DNA of 64,000 nt from Nakaseomyces glabratus (taxonomy: Eukaryota; Ascomycota; Saccharomycetes; Saccharomycetales; Saccharomycetaceae): the NCBI RefSeq assembly GCF_010111755.1, contig NC_088959.1:868001-932000 (forward strand), read 5' to 3'. Below the pieces are notes generated by a model that worked only from the letters and a program-made list of their open reading frames with translations, was not told the DNA's origin and did no database searches. Within the stretch, counting starts at the first letter, position 1; every line of letters begins with the position of its first letter. Shown here one piece after another: positions 9,042 to 18,665 of this stretch. The position numbers and the translations under genes were made by a program.

Positions 9042-9811
9042 ATAATAATTTAATGACTTTTTGAAATGGTAGCATAAACTATACTGGTATGTATTTTATC
9101 ACATGACCATATGGAAATGTACAGTGGCATGCCACTGTGGTTCTTCCACCCATTACATTCGATATACTTTATGATGGATACACTCCATTAGCTATACCAA
9201 AATACCGTCAAAAATTCTGACAGAAATTACCACACATGTGGTGTATAATATATACTATGTATTTTCCTTAAACTAGGAAAATATTAGAAAGAAACGCCTT
9301 CCTATTTACAGTAGACACCGACTAAAAGATACTAAAATGTAAAACAAAACACTTTATTGAGTGTTTTAGACTGTTGTACACAAGAAAAGTTCTTACTACA
9401 TTTCGAGACTCTTTTTTGTGCATTAAGCACATCCTAGAATCTGGCTATGCTTCGCGTTGCCTGATACACCTATCAGAATTTCATTGCGATTCCTAATGTA
9501 ACGAATAACAGTATAGAAAAGAATCAAAACTCTTGATGTTTCTAAAATCAAATCAAATAACAGATAAATGTTCAATTTGCTCTGGAACTACGTTTGCTAC
9601 TTTTGCATTGAAATTAAAACCACAAATTGGCACTCACCTGAAACTTTTTTAGTATGGGAATTTAGAACAAAACGTAAACTTAGAAATAAAAGTATTCGGA
9701 AGGTCAATGCTTCAATATCCATCTTATAAATCGTTAGAGAACGGTTAGCTGAAACTTATATTAGGTTTTGCTACTATTGGATTCAAGGTTGCACTAGATT
9801 ACTAGCTTCTC
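9042..9811. other. Intergenic between tRNA-Ala and ECO1
   Basis: About 770 bases without a gene. It contains a perfect 18-base palindrome (9121-9138), an ATCACATG E-box-like site (9098-9105) and a CGCGAA-type cell-cycle element (TTCGCGTT, 9451-9458) about 355 bases before ECO1. The rest is AT-rich and unremarkable. Confidence 0.5.
9121..9138. repeat. Perfect 18-base palindrome
   Basis: ACAGTGGCATGCCACTGT is its own reverse complement with no spacer. It lies 80 bases upstream of the tRNA-Ala 5' end and about 670 bases before ECO1. No matching factor is known to me. Confidence 0.7.
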
Positions 9812-10597
9812 ATGGCTGTCAATCATGTTAGAAGCAAATCAAGTAATGGCAAAAGGCTAGTACAATCGAAGCTGAATATCAATAACGAGACCATTCTGAA
9901 ATGCCCCAAATGCGAGATGAAATACTCACCGAATTCGATAGACGATGTAGCAACACATAAGAAATACCATGACTTGCATATCAATGGCAGAAATTGGTCA
10001 CAAACTTGGGGCATTCCAATTCATGATACCACTTCCAGCACTATAATAGCAACTCCATCTTCCTCACCTTTCAAAACGGGTAAAAGTGTGAATAATAAGA
10101 ACAATGAAAGAATTGTAATGATACAAGAGAATAAACCTGCCGAGGTGAAGGCAATGCTTGAGATTATGGACATTGTAAATCAAGAGCTGAATGCCCCGCA
10201 GGATGAGAATAACTTCTGGCGTAAACCAAATGCTGAGCATCAGGGCAAAGCCATTGTCTACATCAAGGATAAAAAGGTTGTGGGAGCAATTACTGTGGAG
10301 GTGCTTAAACAGCACAAGTGTAGGTGGATGATCTACGAGACAAGGACTTTAGTTGAACATGTTAGACCTCAATTCACACTGGGGATATCTCGTATTTGGG
10401 TCTGTAGAGCGCAAAGAGGTAAAGGAATAGCTGAAAAGCTTCTAGATGCGGCCAGAATATCAGCAATCCCTGGACAGAATGTCGATAAAATGAAACTGGC
10501 CTGGAGCCAACCATCTGACAGTGGCGGGAAATTAGCTAAGAAATATAACGGCGTAAAACATAAGTCAGGCCATATCCTGATACCCTGTTATCTATGA
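9812..10597 (+). CDS. ECO1: Cohesin acetyltransferase
   Basis: A 261-residue protein (S. cerevisiae 281) that acetylates Smc3 during S phase to establish sister-chromatid cohesion in the nucleus. A C2H2-like zinc finger lies at about 31-55 (CPKCEMKYS, then HKKYHD). The N-terminus has QSKL, the PCNA-interacting (PIP) motif region of Eco1. The GNAT acetyltransferase core follows, with GISRIWVCRAQRGKGIAEKLLD at about 189-211 as the acetyl-CoA loop, and the conserved end WSQPTDSGGKLAxKYNG-like block near 230-246. Neighbours HIS2 and CDC14 match YFR025C-YFR027W-YFR028C. Confidence 0.96.
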   Translation: MAVNHVRSKSSNGKRLVQSKLNINNETILKCPKCEMKYSPNSIDDVATHKKYHDLHINGRNWSQTWGIPIHDTTSSTIIATPSSSPFKTGKSVNNKNNERIVMIQENKPAEVKAMLEIMDIVNQELNAPQDENNFWRKPNAEHQGKAIVYIKDKKVVGAITVEVLKQHKCRWMIYETRTLVEHVRPQFTLGISRIWVCRAQRGKGIAEKLLDAARISAIPGQNVDKMKLAWSQPSDSGGKLAKKYNGVKHKSGHILIPCYL

Positions 10598-10778
10598 GGT
10601 CTTGATTATTATCACCTCTATCGAAATATATACTCATTAACGTAAAATGGGTATTATTTGATTATTTGATTATATAACGAATGCATATTTAATTAGAAGT
10701 TATTTGAAAACGCGATTTGATGCCAGTAAGAACGATTTTATACTTAAGTAGACATCTTTGATGCTAATATCGTTAGCC

Positions 10779-12371
10779 TCACCTTTTAACTGTACCACTG
10801 GCCTTTCTTACACCACCAGCAGCACTGACATTCCTTCTTCCTGATGCGACTCTTCTATTCTTTGGTAACAATTGCTTCAATAGACCTTCTTCATCACTTT
10901 CTGTTGTTTGCCTTGTAATTCTGTTTTGAGAAGAGGAGTTTTGATAATTGCTAGTCATGGAATCATCATCCGAATTGTTGTCCACTACCATATTGTTGTG
11001 CTGTGTTTTGCTATTAGACTTGCCATTTTTACTAATTTGTTCTATGGTATTCGTTCCATTCTGACCTTTTCTTGGTTGACCTGGTGAGTGCTGTGGGACA
11101 GCAGTCTTGTAAGCTGTTTCGGTCGGCTTCATGTCATTTTGTCTTTCATATTTAGATCCTCTAGCAGGCGTCATTTCAATATCCCGTACCTCATCATTGC
11201 TATTGACTCTGTTATTACTTGTGATATCGGAAGAGCGCTTGCCTTCCTTTAATCTTTTCTTTTGTAGTCTATACTCTTCCACACTCACTAAAGGATATAA
11301 GCCGCCTATTATCTCGCTTGGCTTGGTGGAGAGTCTCATGGTATACTTCCATTCTCTAAAATCGTTTTGATGTAGATACAACCAATGTTGCTGAGGCCCC
11401 ACAACCATACCAGGTCTAATAAATCTCAAAAACCCGATACATTCATTAGCTGTGAATCCATAAGTATATATTAAATGTGCACCAATTAAGCAACCTGTCC
11501 TCCCAAGACCAGCTTTACAATGCACAGCTATTTTACCACCTCTTCTTATTATAGTTTCTGCAGCACCTACAAAATTCTTAACAATTGACATATCTGGGCA
11601 TGTACCATCCTCAAAAATAAGATCGAGGTGCTGAATTCCGACGTCCTCAAAATGCTTCTTATTATATAGATGAGAATTCAATCTTACGACTAAGTGGACA
11701 TTATTGTTTGCAAAGAAGTTTAATACACTTCTGAAAGGCTGATTTAGGTGTGACTTAGGAGTCAGGGTACCAGAGGATAGAACCTTAGGATCCTCCTGAG
11801 GGGATGCAAATGCAATGAAATCTGGTGTTAGAACATTGAAGTCACCATTTTCAACATGCTCGTAACGTTCATAAGTCTCTAGATTAAATGAATGTAGATC
11901 GATCAATCCCTTTTCCTTAGCTCTCCACACACCATACACAACGTCTTGAATAGTAATTTCAAAGTCGGCGTTAGAGTAACCTGCATCTCTGAAAGGCATA
12001 AATGGTGGATCAACTTGGGCCAATGGTTGCAAAACTTGATGTGGTGTCCAACCTTGCACTAAGATCATGTAACAACACAACAGACATGCAGAGTTAGCTC
12101 TCTGCCTGGTCGAGGCAGAGGAGTAGAACACAACTGCTTTCTGTGCATTTTCTGGATCATTCAAAATTTCATGAAATATAACTGCGAAACGGTACAAGTG
12201 ACCGATATTCATGGGACCAAAGTCCAAGTGAAAGCTATTATAAAAGATCGAGTCCTCGATGGTGAAAAAGACAATCTCATCAGTGGCTTCCGGGGTATAA
12301 TCATATGCACCGAGGTAAACCCGACCTCGCAGGAATTCAATCGTATTGTCTAAATATATACTTCTGCGCAT
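10779..12371 (-). CDS. CDC14: Cdc14 dual-specificity protein phosphatase
   Basis: A 530-residue phosphatase (S. cerevisiae 551) that reverses Cdk1 phosphorylation at mitotic exit and is held in the nucleolus by Net1. The first 375 residues are almost unchanged from S. cerevisiae. The PTP loop HCKAGLGRTG has catalytic Cys at about 285 with the general-acid Asp region FEDGTCPD upstream at about 253-260. The C-terminal tail (about 380-530) is low-complexity N/S/T with basic patches that carry localisation signals, ending PKNRRVASGRRNVSAAGG. ECO1 lies head to tail-to-tail next to it with only 180 bases between stops. Confidence 0.98.
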   Translation of the reverse strand: MRRSIYLDNTIEFLRGRVYLGAYDYTPEATDEIVFFTIEDSIFYNSFHLDFGPMNIGHLYRFAVIFHEILNDPENAQKAVVFYSSASTRQRANSACLLCCYMILVQGWTPHQVLQPLAQVDPPFMPFRDAGYSNADFEITIQDVVYGVWRAKEKGLIDLHSFNLETYERYEHVENGDFNVLTPDFIAFASPQEDPKVLSSGTLTPKSHLNQPFRSVLNFFANNNVHLVVRLNSHLYNKKHFEDVGIQHLDLIFEDGTCPDMSIVKNFVGAAETIIRRGGKIAVHCKAGLGRTGCLIGAHLIYTYGFTANECIGFLRFIRPGMVVGPQQHWLYLHQNDFREWKYTMRLSTKPSEIIGGLYPLVSVEEYRLQKKRLKEGKRSSDITSNNRVNSNDEVRDIEMTPARGSKYERQNDMKPTETAYKTAVPQHSPGQPRKGQNGTNTIEQISKNGKSNSKTQHNNMVVDNNSDDDSMTSNYQNSSSQNRITRQTTESDEEGLLKQLLPKNRRVASGRRNVSAAGGVRKASGTVKR

Positions 12372-12960
12372 GTCTAATTTGTGCCTTTTGCTTCTACTTA
12401 CTAATATCCTACCTTAGTTAGCCCTGCTGAACTGTATAAAATGCAATTGCAACTTCAGACCTGAGACAAACTCCTTCAATAATTGATCTTTTAAACCGCC
12501 GGAATTCAAAAAATCAAATCAATTCCTTGGATTCAAGTAATGGATGCTCGATTCAGTGATGTTGGTGCTTGATCAAACGCCGAGTTCAGAGAGTTTACCA
12601 TCAATTTGAAACAATACCTACTACACCTTGGATCGTTATATTGAAAAATTTCGAAATTTTAGGATTTTTTTCATGAATTTCGACTATCGTGCGGACTCTT
12701 CTGAGAAAAAGCGGATCATATTTACCAGTTTCCATATTAAGAAAACATATTATTATCATAATATAGTCGATGATATGAAGCAATGAATATCTATGATTTG
12801 AATATTAAATGTATAAAAGCTAGCTACAGCACATGCTATTTTAATGTAGTTCGTATCTCGGGCAACAGTAATGCCCTTAAAATTGAAATATTGAATTTCT
12901 GAGTCGTGCCACTGTAAAAGTAAATAATACTAAAAGTTAGTTTTAGTTTTTGTGTAGTAT
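12372..12960. other. Intergenic: CDC14 promoter and ESBP6-like 1 3' flank
   Basis: About 590 bases. It holds a perfect 16-base palindrome (12645-12660). A 60-codon frame at 12601-12783 shows no recognisable features and is not called. Confidence 0.5.
12645..12660. repeat. Perfect 16-base palindrome
   Basis: AAAATTTCGAAATTTT equals its own reverse complement. It lies about 275 bases upstream of CDC14. AT-rich palindromes arise by chance more often than GC-containing ones, so function is open. Confidence 0.6.
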
Positions 12961-14895
12961 TCAAACTATCATCTTGTGAACAATTCTCTTGACATATGCC
13001 CTGGGGGTCCTCTTTAGCAATTCCTTATAACGATCTCTTAGTTCAATTAATCGTTTTTCCTCATTACTATAAGAAAGATTGATGGAAGTGTTTGATTTTT
13101 CATCCGAACTCTGTCTATCGTTGGCATACTCTTTCAACTTCGTCTCAACCTCAATCAGTTTTTGATTATACTTAAGCCATACTGCAGAAGACCTTACACA
13201 GCATGCTAATAGTAACGCAAAGCTAAAGCAACACCCAGCAAATATTTGTGTATGCAGGTATGGATTGCTCTTATGTTCTGGCTGTGTCAGCGCTTGGGCT
13301 ATTACCTCAGGTAGCAGTAACAAAGGTGCTCCCAAATAATTCACACAGGCCCACGCTGGTAAAAAATCTACTGGTCCGGCCATATCAGCAATTAACACAG
13401 TACTCATAACGTTAGCGACACCAACACAGGAACCTGTCATAATAGAAAAAAATAGTAGTTGAACAAAAGTGTGCGAGGGTATCCAAAATGCAAACAAGTA
13501 TATGGCAAGTAGAGTTGTTAGCGAGATTGTGACGTTCGTTCTTCCAAACCTGTCACCGGCTAGACCCATCAAAGGACGACCAATGGCCTGGGAACCATTC
13601 AATACAGCGGTAAGAGTTGATGCATCATGTGCAGATAGTCCTTTTGCTATTGAGTAGGGTGAAAGTGTGAATATCATTAAATTATAGCCGAATAGTGCAA
13701 AGGCAAACCACACAGCAATCAATAACACAATGGGTCTCTTTAGAATTTTTACACTAAACATGGTATGAAATTCTTTCCTTATAGCCTTGAAGTTCTTTAG
13801 ACCAATAGGCTTTATGGGCTTACGCTCACGAATCAGCATCGTAGCCACAACAACAGTAGTGGAACAACTAATTCCCAATATACGAAGTGCCCACCGAGTA
13901 TTGCCGGTATTTTGTATCATTTTATTCGCTGCTAAGCCATAAGTAACCCCGCCGGCACCCGTTCCAAGCAGGGATATACCCAAAGCCACGGCTCTTCTTT
14001 TCAAGAACCAACCTGGCAACACCACTGTGCTTGGAACAAATATGAATGAAATTCCGAAACCAATGAGGACACCCTGTGTTAGGTATAATTGCCATATTTT
14101 CTTGGTAAAGGATGCAAGGATAAACCCAGCTAGCAACAGTGCATCTCCAAAGAGCATTGTTGGCTTCATACCTATAATCCTCATAATGACCATTACGAAG
14201 GGAGACATACCTTGCCCCAACGCTACAGTAAAACCGGCAATCAAGGCGTAGTCATACTTGGTTGCGTGTGGGTACGTATCGTTATTGAGATAGAAACCAA
14301 GAAATACACCAAATCCAGAGTTACAGCCCCAGGTAGAGAACATCACCAAGAACACACAGAAGCAACATATCCAACCGTAACCCCCATCCGGAGGGAGGTC
14401 TATTTGGCCAGTGGACTTATTCGTGAAGACTTTCTTTATAGTAGGTACGCGCTCAAGCTGTTCACCTTCTGTGGTCTGTGCCATCGACATTATGGACTCT
14501 ACATTAGAAGATGTGTCCGAGGCAAGCTGGGATACTTGTTCTGATTTGTGCTGTTGTTCGTCCACATCTTCCATGGTTTCTTGCATGTTAAATGCGTCTG
14601 CAACATCAAAGCGTGACTCGAGAATGCGGTTCCGCTGGTCGTCAAGCAATTGCTCATCGTCTAGTTGATTTACATCCTCTCTGGGGTCTTCAAGGTCAGG
14701 TGTGGTGCTACTTTTCTTCACGCCGACACCCACGCTCTTGTCCCCGGTAAGTACCCGCCACAGACCATCAGTTACTGCTTTCCTCAGTTGTGTATCCTTT
14801 TCCACCTCGGGACCCATGCTCTTGAGACTCCTGAGACTCCTGAGACTCCTGAGGCTGTCGGGACAGGAAGACAAGGACTCTACAGAGGAAACCAT
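12961..14895 (-). CDS. MFS monocarboxylate-porter homologue, ESBP6-like copy 1
   Basis: A 644-residue major-facilitator protein of the MCH/monocarboxylate porter family, closest in my reading to S. cerevisiae Esbp6 (about 673 residues). A cytosolic N-terminal tail of about 170 residues precedes the motif VPTIKKVFTNKSTGQ and the family signature DLPPDGGYGWICCF at the start of TM1. About twelve hydrophobic segments follow, with the loop motif DRFGRTN. The ATG at 14895 is chosen because the upstream extension begins with TTG. The N-terminus has a Ser-Leu-Arg repeat encoded by three 9-base DNA repeats. Its neighbour at 16134-18029 is a paralogue in the same orientation. Substrate is unknown; Esbp6 itself has no proven monocarboxylate transport. 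Confidence 0.85.
   Translation of the reverse strand: MVSSVESLSSCPDSLRSLRSLRSLKSMGPEVEKDTQLRKAVTDGLWRVLTGDKSVGVGVKKSSTTPDLEDPREDVNQLDDEQLLDDQRNRILESRFDVADAFNMQETMEDVDEQQHKSEQVSQLASDTSSNVESIMSMAQTTEGEQLERVPTIKKVFTNKSTGQIDLPPDGGYGWICCFCVFLVMFSTWGCNSGFGVFLGFYLNNDTYPHATKYDYALIAGFTVALGQGMSPFVMVIMRIIGMKPTMLFGDALLLAGFILASFTKKIWQLYLTQGVLIGFGISFIFVPSTVVLPGWFLKRRAVALGISLLGTGAGGVTYGLAANKMIQNTGNTRWALRILGISCSTTVVVATMLIRERKPIKPIGLKNFKAIRKEFHTMFSVKILKRPIVLLIAVWFAFALFGYNLMIFTLSPYSIAKGLSAHDASTLTAVLNGSQAIGRPLMGLAGDRFGRTNVTISLTTLLAIYLFAFWIPSHTFVQLLFFSIMTGSCVGVANVMSTVLIADMAGPVDFLPAWACVNYLGAPLLLLPEVIAQALTQPEHKSNPYLHTQIFAGCCFSFALLLACCVRSSAVWLKYNQKLIEVETKLKEYANDRQSSDEKSNTSINLSYSNEEKRLIELRDRYKELLKRTPRAYVKRIVHKMIV
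14824..14850. repeat. Three tandem 9-base repeats in ESBP6-like 1
   Basis: The unit GAGACTCCT occurs three times in a row and encodes repeated Ser-Leu-Arg in the N-terminal tail (SLRSLRSLRS). In-frame copy-number change is likely between strains. Confidence 0.7.
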
Positions 14896-15396
14896 TTTTG
14901 TCGCTTGTTCACAGTGCTGCACATTCAAATAACAAACAACTACAAGATGAACTATTGCGAAATATATATGTGTATTGTGTATTGTGAATTATCTGTTGTG
15001 GATCAGAGTCGAGATGAGCATAGCAATGTGTCAACGAAAGTGCCAAGTTCATCCGTTGCTTCTTATATTAGTCGATAAAAGTGGGCAGAAAAGCAAACGG
15101 ATGAAGCACTCAGAACCTGCCGTACCACATTTTTTTAAACACCTTAGCCGAAAGCCAATTTATCGACAATCGACAAGGGAAGGGTCCAGAGACAAGAACG
15201 CAGAATGGATCGTAAAATGGAGGGGTACGCACTCTTGTTCACTCTTGATTAGAATATGTGCCAGTAACCCCTCAGAAAGTACTGCAGGGCACCCAACAAT
15301 GAGCAAAACAATTTCAACATTTTAAAGCATAAAGACTATGATCGTACGGATAGATCTCTGCGGAAAAAACAAGAGAGAAAACCAGGTGGGAGACTT

Positions 15397-15407
15397 GGGG
15401 GGGGGGG
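15397..15407. repeat. Poly-G tract (11 G)
   Basis: Eleven consecutive G residues, very rare in an AT-rich yeast genome, about 500 bases upstream of ESBP6-like 1. Confidence 0.8.
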
Positions 15408-15670
15408 AGGAGACCAAGGAAACAACGTAGAGAAGCCTACTGCATTACTCCTAGAACAGCTAGTAGCAATGGAGACAAATTGAGTAAAAAGCTTCGATTC
15501 ATCTTACGTTGGGGTGGTCTCAGATGTGTACGCTACATTGTCAGTCAATTTCAGTTAAGTGGAAATTCAATCGATTCTTATGTAATCTTATTCATTACTT
15601 CTCCAATGTACGAGGAACCCACTGCTCTTCAGAGACTCGAAGTGCAACCATCGTAGTCAAGACCCTTTTT

Positions 15671-15690
15671 CAAATGACATACGTCATTTG
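15671..15690. promoter_or_regulatory. CRE-like inverted repeat
   Basis: CAAATGACATACGTCATTTG has eight-base arms (CAAATGAC and GTCATTTG) around ATAC, with a TACGTCA half-site. Sko1/Aca1-type bZIP factors bind TGACGTCA-like sequences in S. cerevisiae; the central spacing here is wider than a standard CRE. Confidence 0.4.
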
Positions 15691-16133
15691 TTGTTCATTA
15701 AGCCATACCAGAATGCCCCAGAACCGCCAGTGCAAACGGAGTAGTAACGTGGAGAAGTAACGTTTTGTGTCAAAGCAACACAGGAAGAGGAGACAATGCA
15801 GCTGTGAAGTCGAAGTCGGCGGGTCGTACACCCTGCGGGGCTTTCACTCCAAGGCCTGCAGCAAAAATTAGCTTTTCTTCTGCAGAGAACACGGAATCGA
15901 GAGAAGACACTGTTGCACTTTTGGGCTAAGAAGACTGTGCAAGGCATCCCCTTCCAGCGCGATGATAAGGAACGAGACATACCAGCCGGTCGCAATTCTG
16001 TGGAGTGCCCTACCCCTCACTTCCATTCGTTTAGTCCATGGAAAGCAATGAAAAGTGTAGATCGTTATTTGTCTAAATAGAAATGATGAATAGGTATGGA
16101 TGGGGTGCTATAATGCTATTCAAGTTATCTACT

Positions 16134-18029
16134 CTATATGATTAGTTTCTTGGTCATTCTCTTGAAGTAAGCTGATGTGGTTTTGCTGAGGAGGGCGTCG
16201 TACTCCTCTTTCTGGTGTAAGGCGTCCAGCGCACCGTCCTCTTTGATCTCACGCAGAAGCTCCCTTCTCTTGCCCTCGTATTTGAGCCTAACGGAGTACT
16301 CCCTCAGCATCAATGCTAGCAAAAGCGCTGCTGTGAAGCAGCACCCCGCGAATATTTGCGTGTGCAAGTATGGGTTGCTCTTGTGCTCTGGGACAGTCAA
16401 TGCCTGCGCAATCACTTCCGCAACGAGACACAACGGGGAGCCTATGTAGCATACGAAGGCCCAGGCTGGAAGAAACTCCTCGGGGCCCACCATGTCAGCA
16501 ATTAGCACTGTGTTCATGACATTTGCGACACCGACACAGGATCCCACGCATATTGAAAAGAATATCATCTGTAGGAATGTGTGGGCTGGGATCCAGAACC
16601 CGAAGACGAACACCATCAAGAGTGTGGTCATAGTGATGGTGACATTAGTCCGACCAAATCGATCTCCTGCAAGCCCCATCGTCGGACGCCCGACCGACTG
16701 GGCGGCGTTCAGGATCGCCGTTAGCGCAGAGGCATTGTGAGCTGTCATGCCCCTTGCAATGGCATAGGGAGACATCGTAAACACCATGATAATATAACCT
16801 AGCAGTGCTAAACTAAACCACGTAGCAATTAACAGCACAAATGGCTTCTTGACCAAGTCAATTGTAAACATGACCTTAAATTGCTGAACAATGGCTTTCC
16901 AAGATCTGATACCCACGGGTTTCTTAGGCACACGCTCCTTGATCAATACAGTCGCGACAATATTACTAACTGTACATGTTATTGCCAATACTCGTAACGC
17001 CAGATGCGTATTACCACGGCTTTGGATCATTTTATTAGCAGCAAGACCATACACCATACCACCAAGACCAGTTCCCAGTAAGGATAACCCAACAGCAACT
17101 GCTCTACGTTTCAGAAACCAACCAGGTAGAACAACAGTTGCTGGAACACACACTATTGCAATAGACGCTCCAGACATTACACCCTGAGTCAAGTACAACT
17201 GCCATATCTTGGTACTAAACGAAGCTAGAAGGAAACCGGCAAGCAAAAGTGCATTGCCAAAAAGCATAGTGGGCTTCATACCAATAACTCTCATCATGAC
17301 CATGACAAAAGGGGAGGCACCTTGACCGAGAGCAACCGTAAGCCCAGCGATCAGCGCATAATCGTATTTTGTAGCACCGGGATAGGTATCGTTGTTCAAG
17401 TAAAAACCCAAGAACACACCAAACCCAGAGTTACATCCCCATGTAGAAAACATTGCTAAGAAAACACAAAACACACAAACCCAGCCATAGCCTCCATCCG
17501 GTGGAAGATCCAATTGGCCTGTGGATTTGTTAGTGAAAACTTTCTTTATTGTTGGAACCCGCTCAATGGGGATGCTGTCTTCAGACTGGTAGGCTGATTT
17601 TATACTCTCATCATCACCGGAGTACCGCCTGTTCCTTATCTGGACATTTTCTTTATCTTGCATAGACTGCCTTGTGTCCACAAGCCGCAGTGCATCAGCC
17701 AGGTCAAACCTCGATTCCAGTAGTCTGTCATCTTCTTCATCATAGTCCACAGCTTTCTCATCTGCTTGCTTCAGGTCTTTTTCTTCACTCTCATGTGGGG
17801 ATTGATCTCTTACATGCAGCACATCAACTATACTGGTACCATCATTAGTCAAAGCACGCCATACACCTTCCTTAGAGTCGCTTAGAGTTCTCGTTCTTGT
17901 GTTACCGTTATGCAGCTTGTACTGGTCAGCGTCACGCCCATCACGAGTATAACTTCTAACCTCCAGCGAGGAACGCTCATAAGAACTGTCCACAGAGACA
18001 CTAGATGCACAAGAACCTTCCTCTACCAT
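16134..18029 (-). CDS. MFS monocarboxylate-porter homologue, ESBP6-like copy 2
   Basis: A 631-residue paralogue of the gene at 12961-14895, in tandem on the same strand. Shared landmarks are VPTIKKVFTNKSTGQ, DLPPDGGYGWVCVF, FSTWGCNSGFGVFLGFYLNNDTYP, DRFGRTNVTI and PEHKSNPYLHTQIFAGCCF. The transmembrane core is strongly conserved while the N-terminal tail (about 1-160) and the C-terminus differ, so the duplication is not very recent. Around twelve membrane segments are predicted by eye. It has its own long upstream region with a TATA box (18175-18182). As for copy 1, family membership is firm and the substrate unknown. Confidence 0.85.
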   Translation of the reverse strand: MVEEGSCASSVSVDSSYERSSLEVRSYTRDGRDADQYKLHNGNTRTRTLSDSKEGVWRALTNDGTSIVDVLHVRDQSPHESEEKDLKQADEKAVDYDEEDDRLLESRFDLADALRLVDTRQSMQDKENVQIRNRRYSGDDESIKSAYQSEDSIPIERVPTIKKVFTNKSTGQLDLPPDGGYGWVCVFCVFLAMFSTWGCNSGFGVFLGFYLNNDTYPGATKYDYALIAGLTVALGQGASPFVMVMMRVIGMKPTMLFGNALLLAGFLLASFSTKIWQLYLTQGVMSGASIAIVCVPATVVLPGWFLKRRAVAVGLSLLGTGLGGMVYGLAANKMIQSRGNTHLALRVLAITCTVSNIVATVLIKERVPKKPVGIRSWKAIVQQFKVMFTIDLVKKPFVLLIATWFSLALLGYIIMVFTMSPYAIARGMTAHNASALTAILNAAQSVGRPTMGLAGDRFGRTNVTITMTTLLMVFVFGFWIPAHTFLQMIFFSICVGSCVGVANVMNTVLIADMVGPEEFLPAWAFVCYIGSPLCLVAEVIAQALTVPEHKSNPYLHTQIFAGCCFTAALLLALMLREYSVRLKYEGKRRELLREIKEDGALDALHQKEEYDALLSKTTSAYFKRMTKKLII

Positions 18030-18174
18030 TACTGTAGTACAGACGTATATGAATTGCCTAATATCTAAACAAGTGTTGGTTGGACAAGTAGAGAGATTAT
18101 TGTAGCTTGGCTTGTTTTTTTTAGAGTTAAAATAGGCTACAAGAAATATACTCTTGAGATAATATATAGCCTAC

Positions 18175-18182
18175 TATATATA
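18175..18182. promoter_or_regulatory. TATA box of ESBP6-like 2
   Basis: TATATATA about 146 bases upstream of the ATG at 18029. Confidence 0.5.
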
Positions 18183-18665
18183 CGCCTGCAAGCAGCGTCC
18201 ACATTGCATATTGGGCATCGGAAATCCGATTATAAGTCTTTTTTTTTTGAGCAATGGCACATAGTAGTCCCCATTGAGTGGCCTGAACTTACAGTAGCAA
18301 TGGGGGAATAATGCTCTCTAGTGACTAATTTCAGGATGTATAATAAGAAACAATCCACCACAGAGATCGGAGAGCCTTCAATTGGGCTCCTCCAATTTCC
18401 TTTCTTTTTATCAATGAACTTTAGAAGCTTTTAGAAGTTAGCAGTACATTAGTGAAGAGTGAAGAGTCATAAAGAGAGCTGAAGGATAAAAAGAAAGGTA
18501 AACAGCAAAAACAAAAGATTTTCATTACAATTTGACCTCCATGGAGAGAACTGCACTGCCTAAAGTCTCGGAGAGACCAGTTTCGACCAAGGAATGTGTC
18601 AATATGGGTGACCGTTTCTCGAGAAGTCAAGAGTAGCACATAACGATAGGTTTAGGGCCCTAGTC

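Larger units (their letters stand above)
14896..16133. other. Long intergenic region between the two ESBP6-like genes
   Basis: About 1.2 kb, long for a yeast. It contains STRE-type CCCCT/AGGGG sites (15221-15225, 15268-15272, 15948-15952, 16013-16017), an 11-base poly-G tract (15397-15407) and a CRE-like 20-base inverted repeat (15671-15690). Short open frames here (for example 15684-15995) show no homology that I recognise and no remnant of a third transporter copy. Environment-responsive control of ESBP6-like 1 is plausible. Confidence 0.5.

Noticed and set aside
15684..15995. 103-codon open frame between the ESBP6-like genes
   Set aside because: Composition is Cys/Arg/Ser-rich and unlike yeast proteins, no homology is recognised, and it overlaps the CRE-like repeat region.
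14896..16133. Remnant of a third ESBP6-like copy
   Set aside because: None of the family landmarks (PPDGGYGW, DRFGRT, STWGCNSGF) appears in any frame of this gap.
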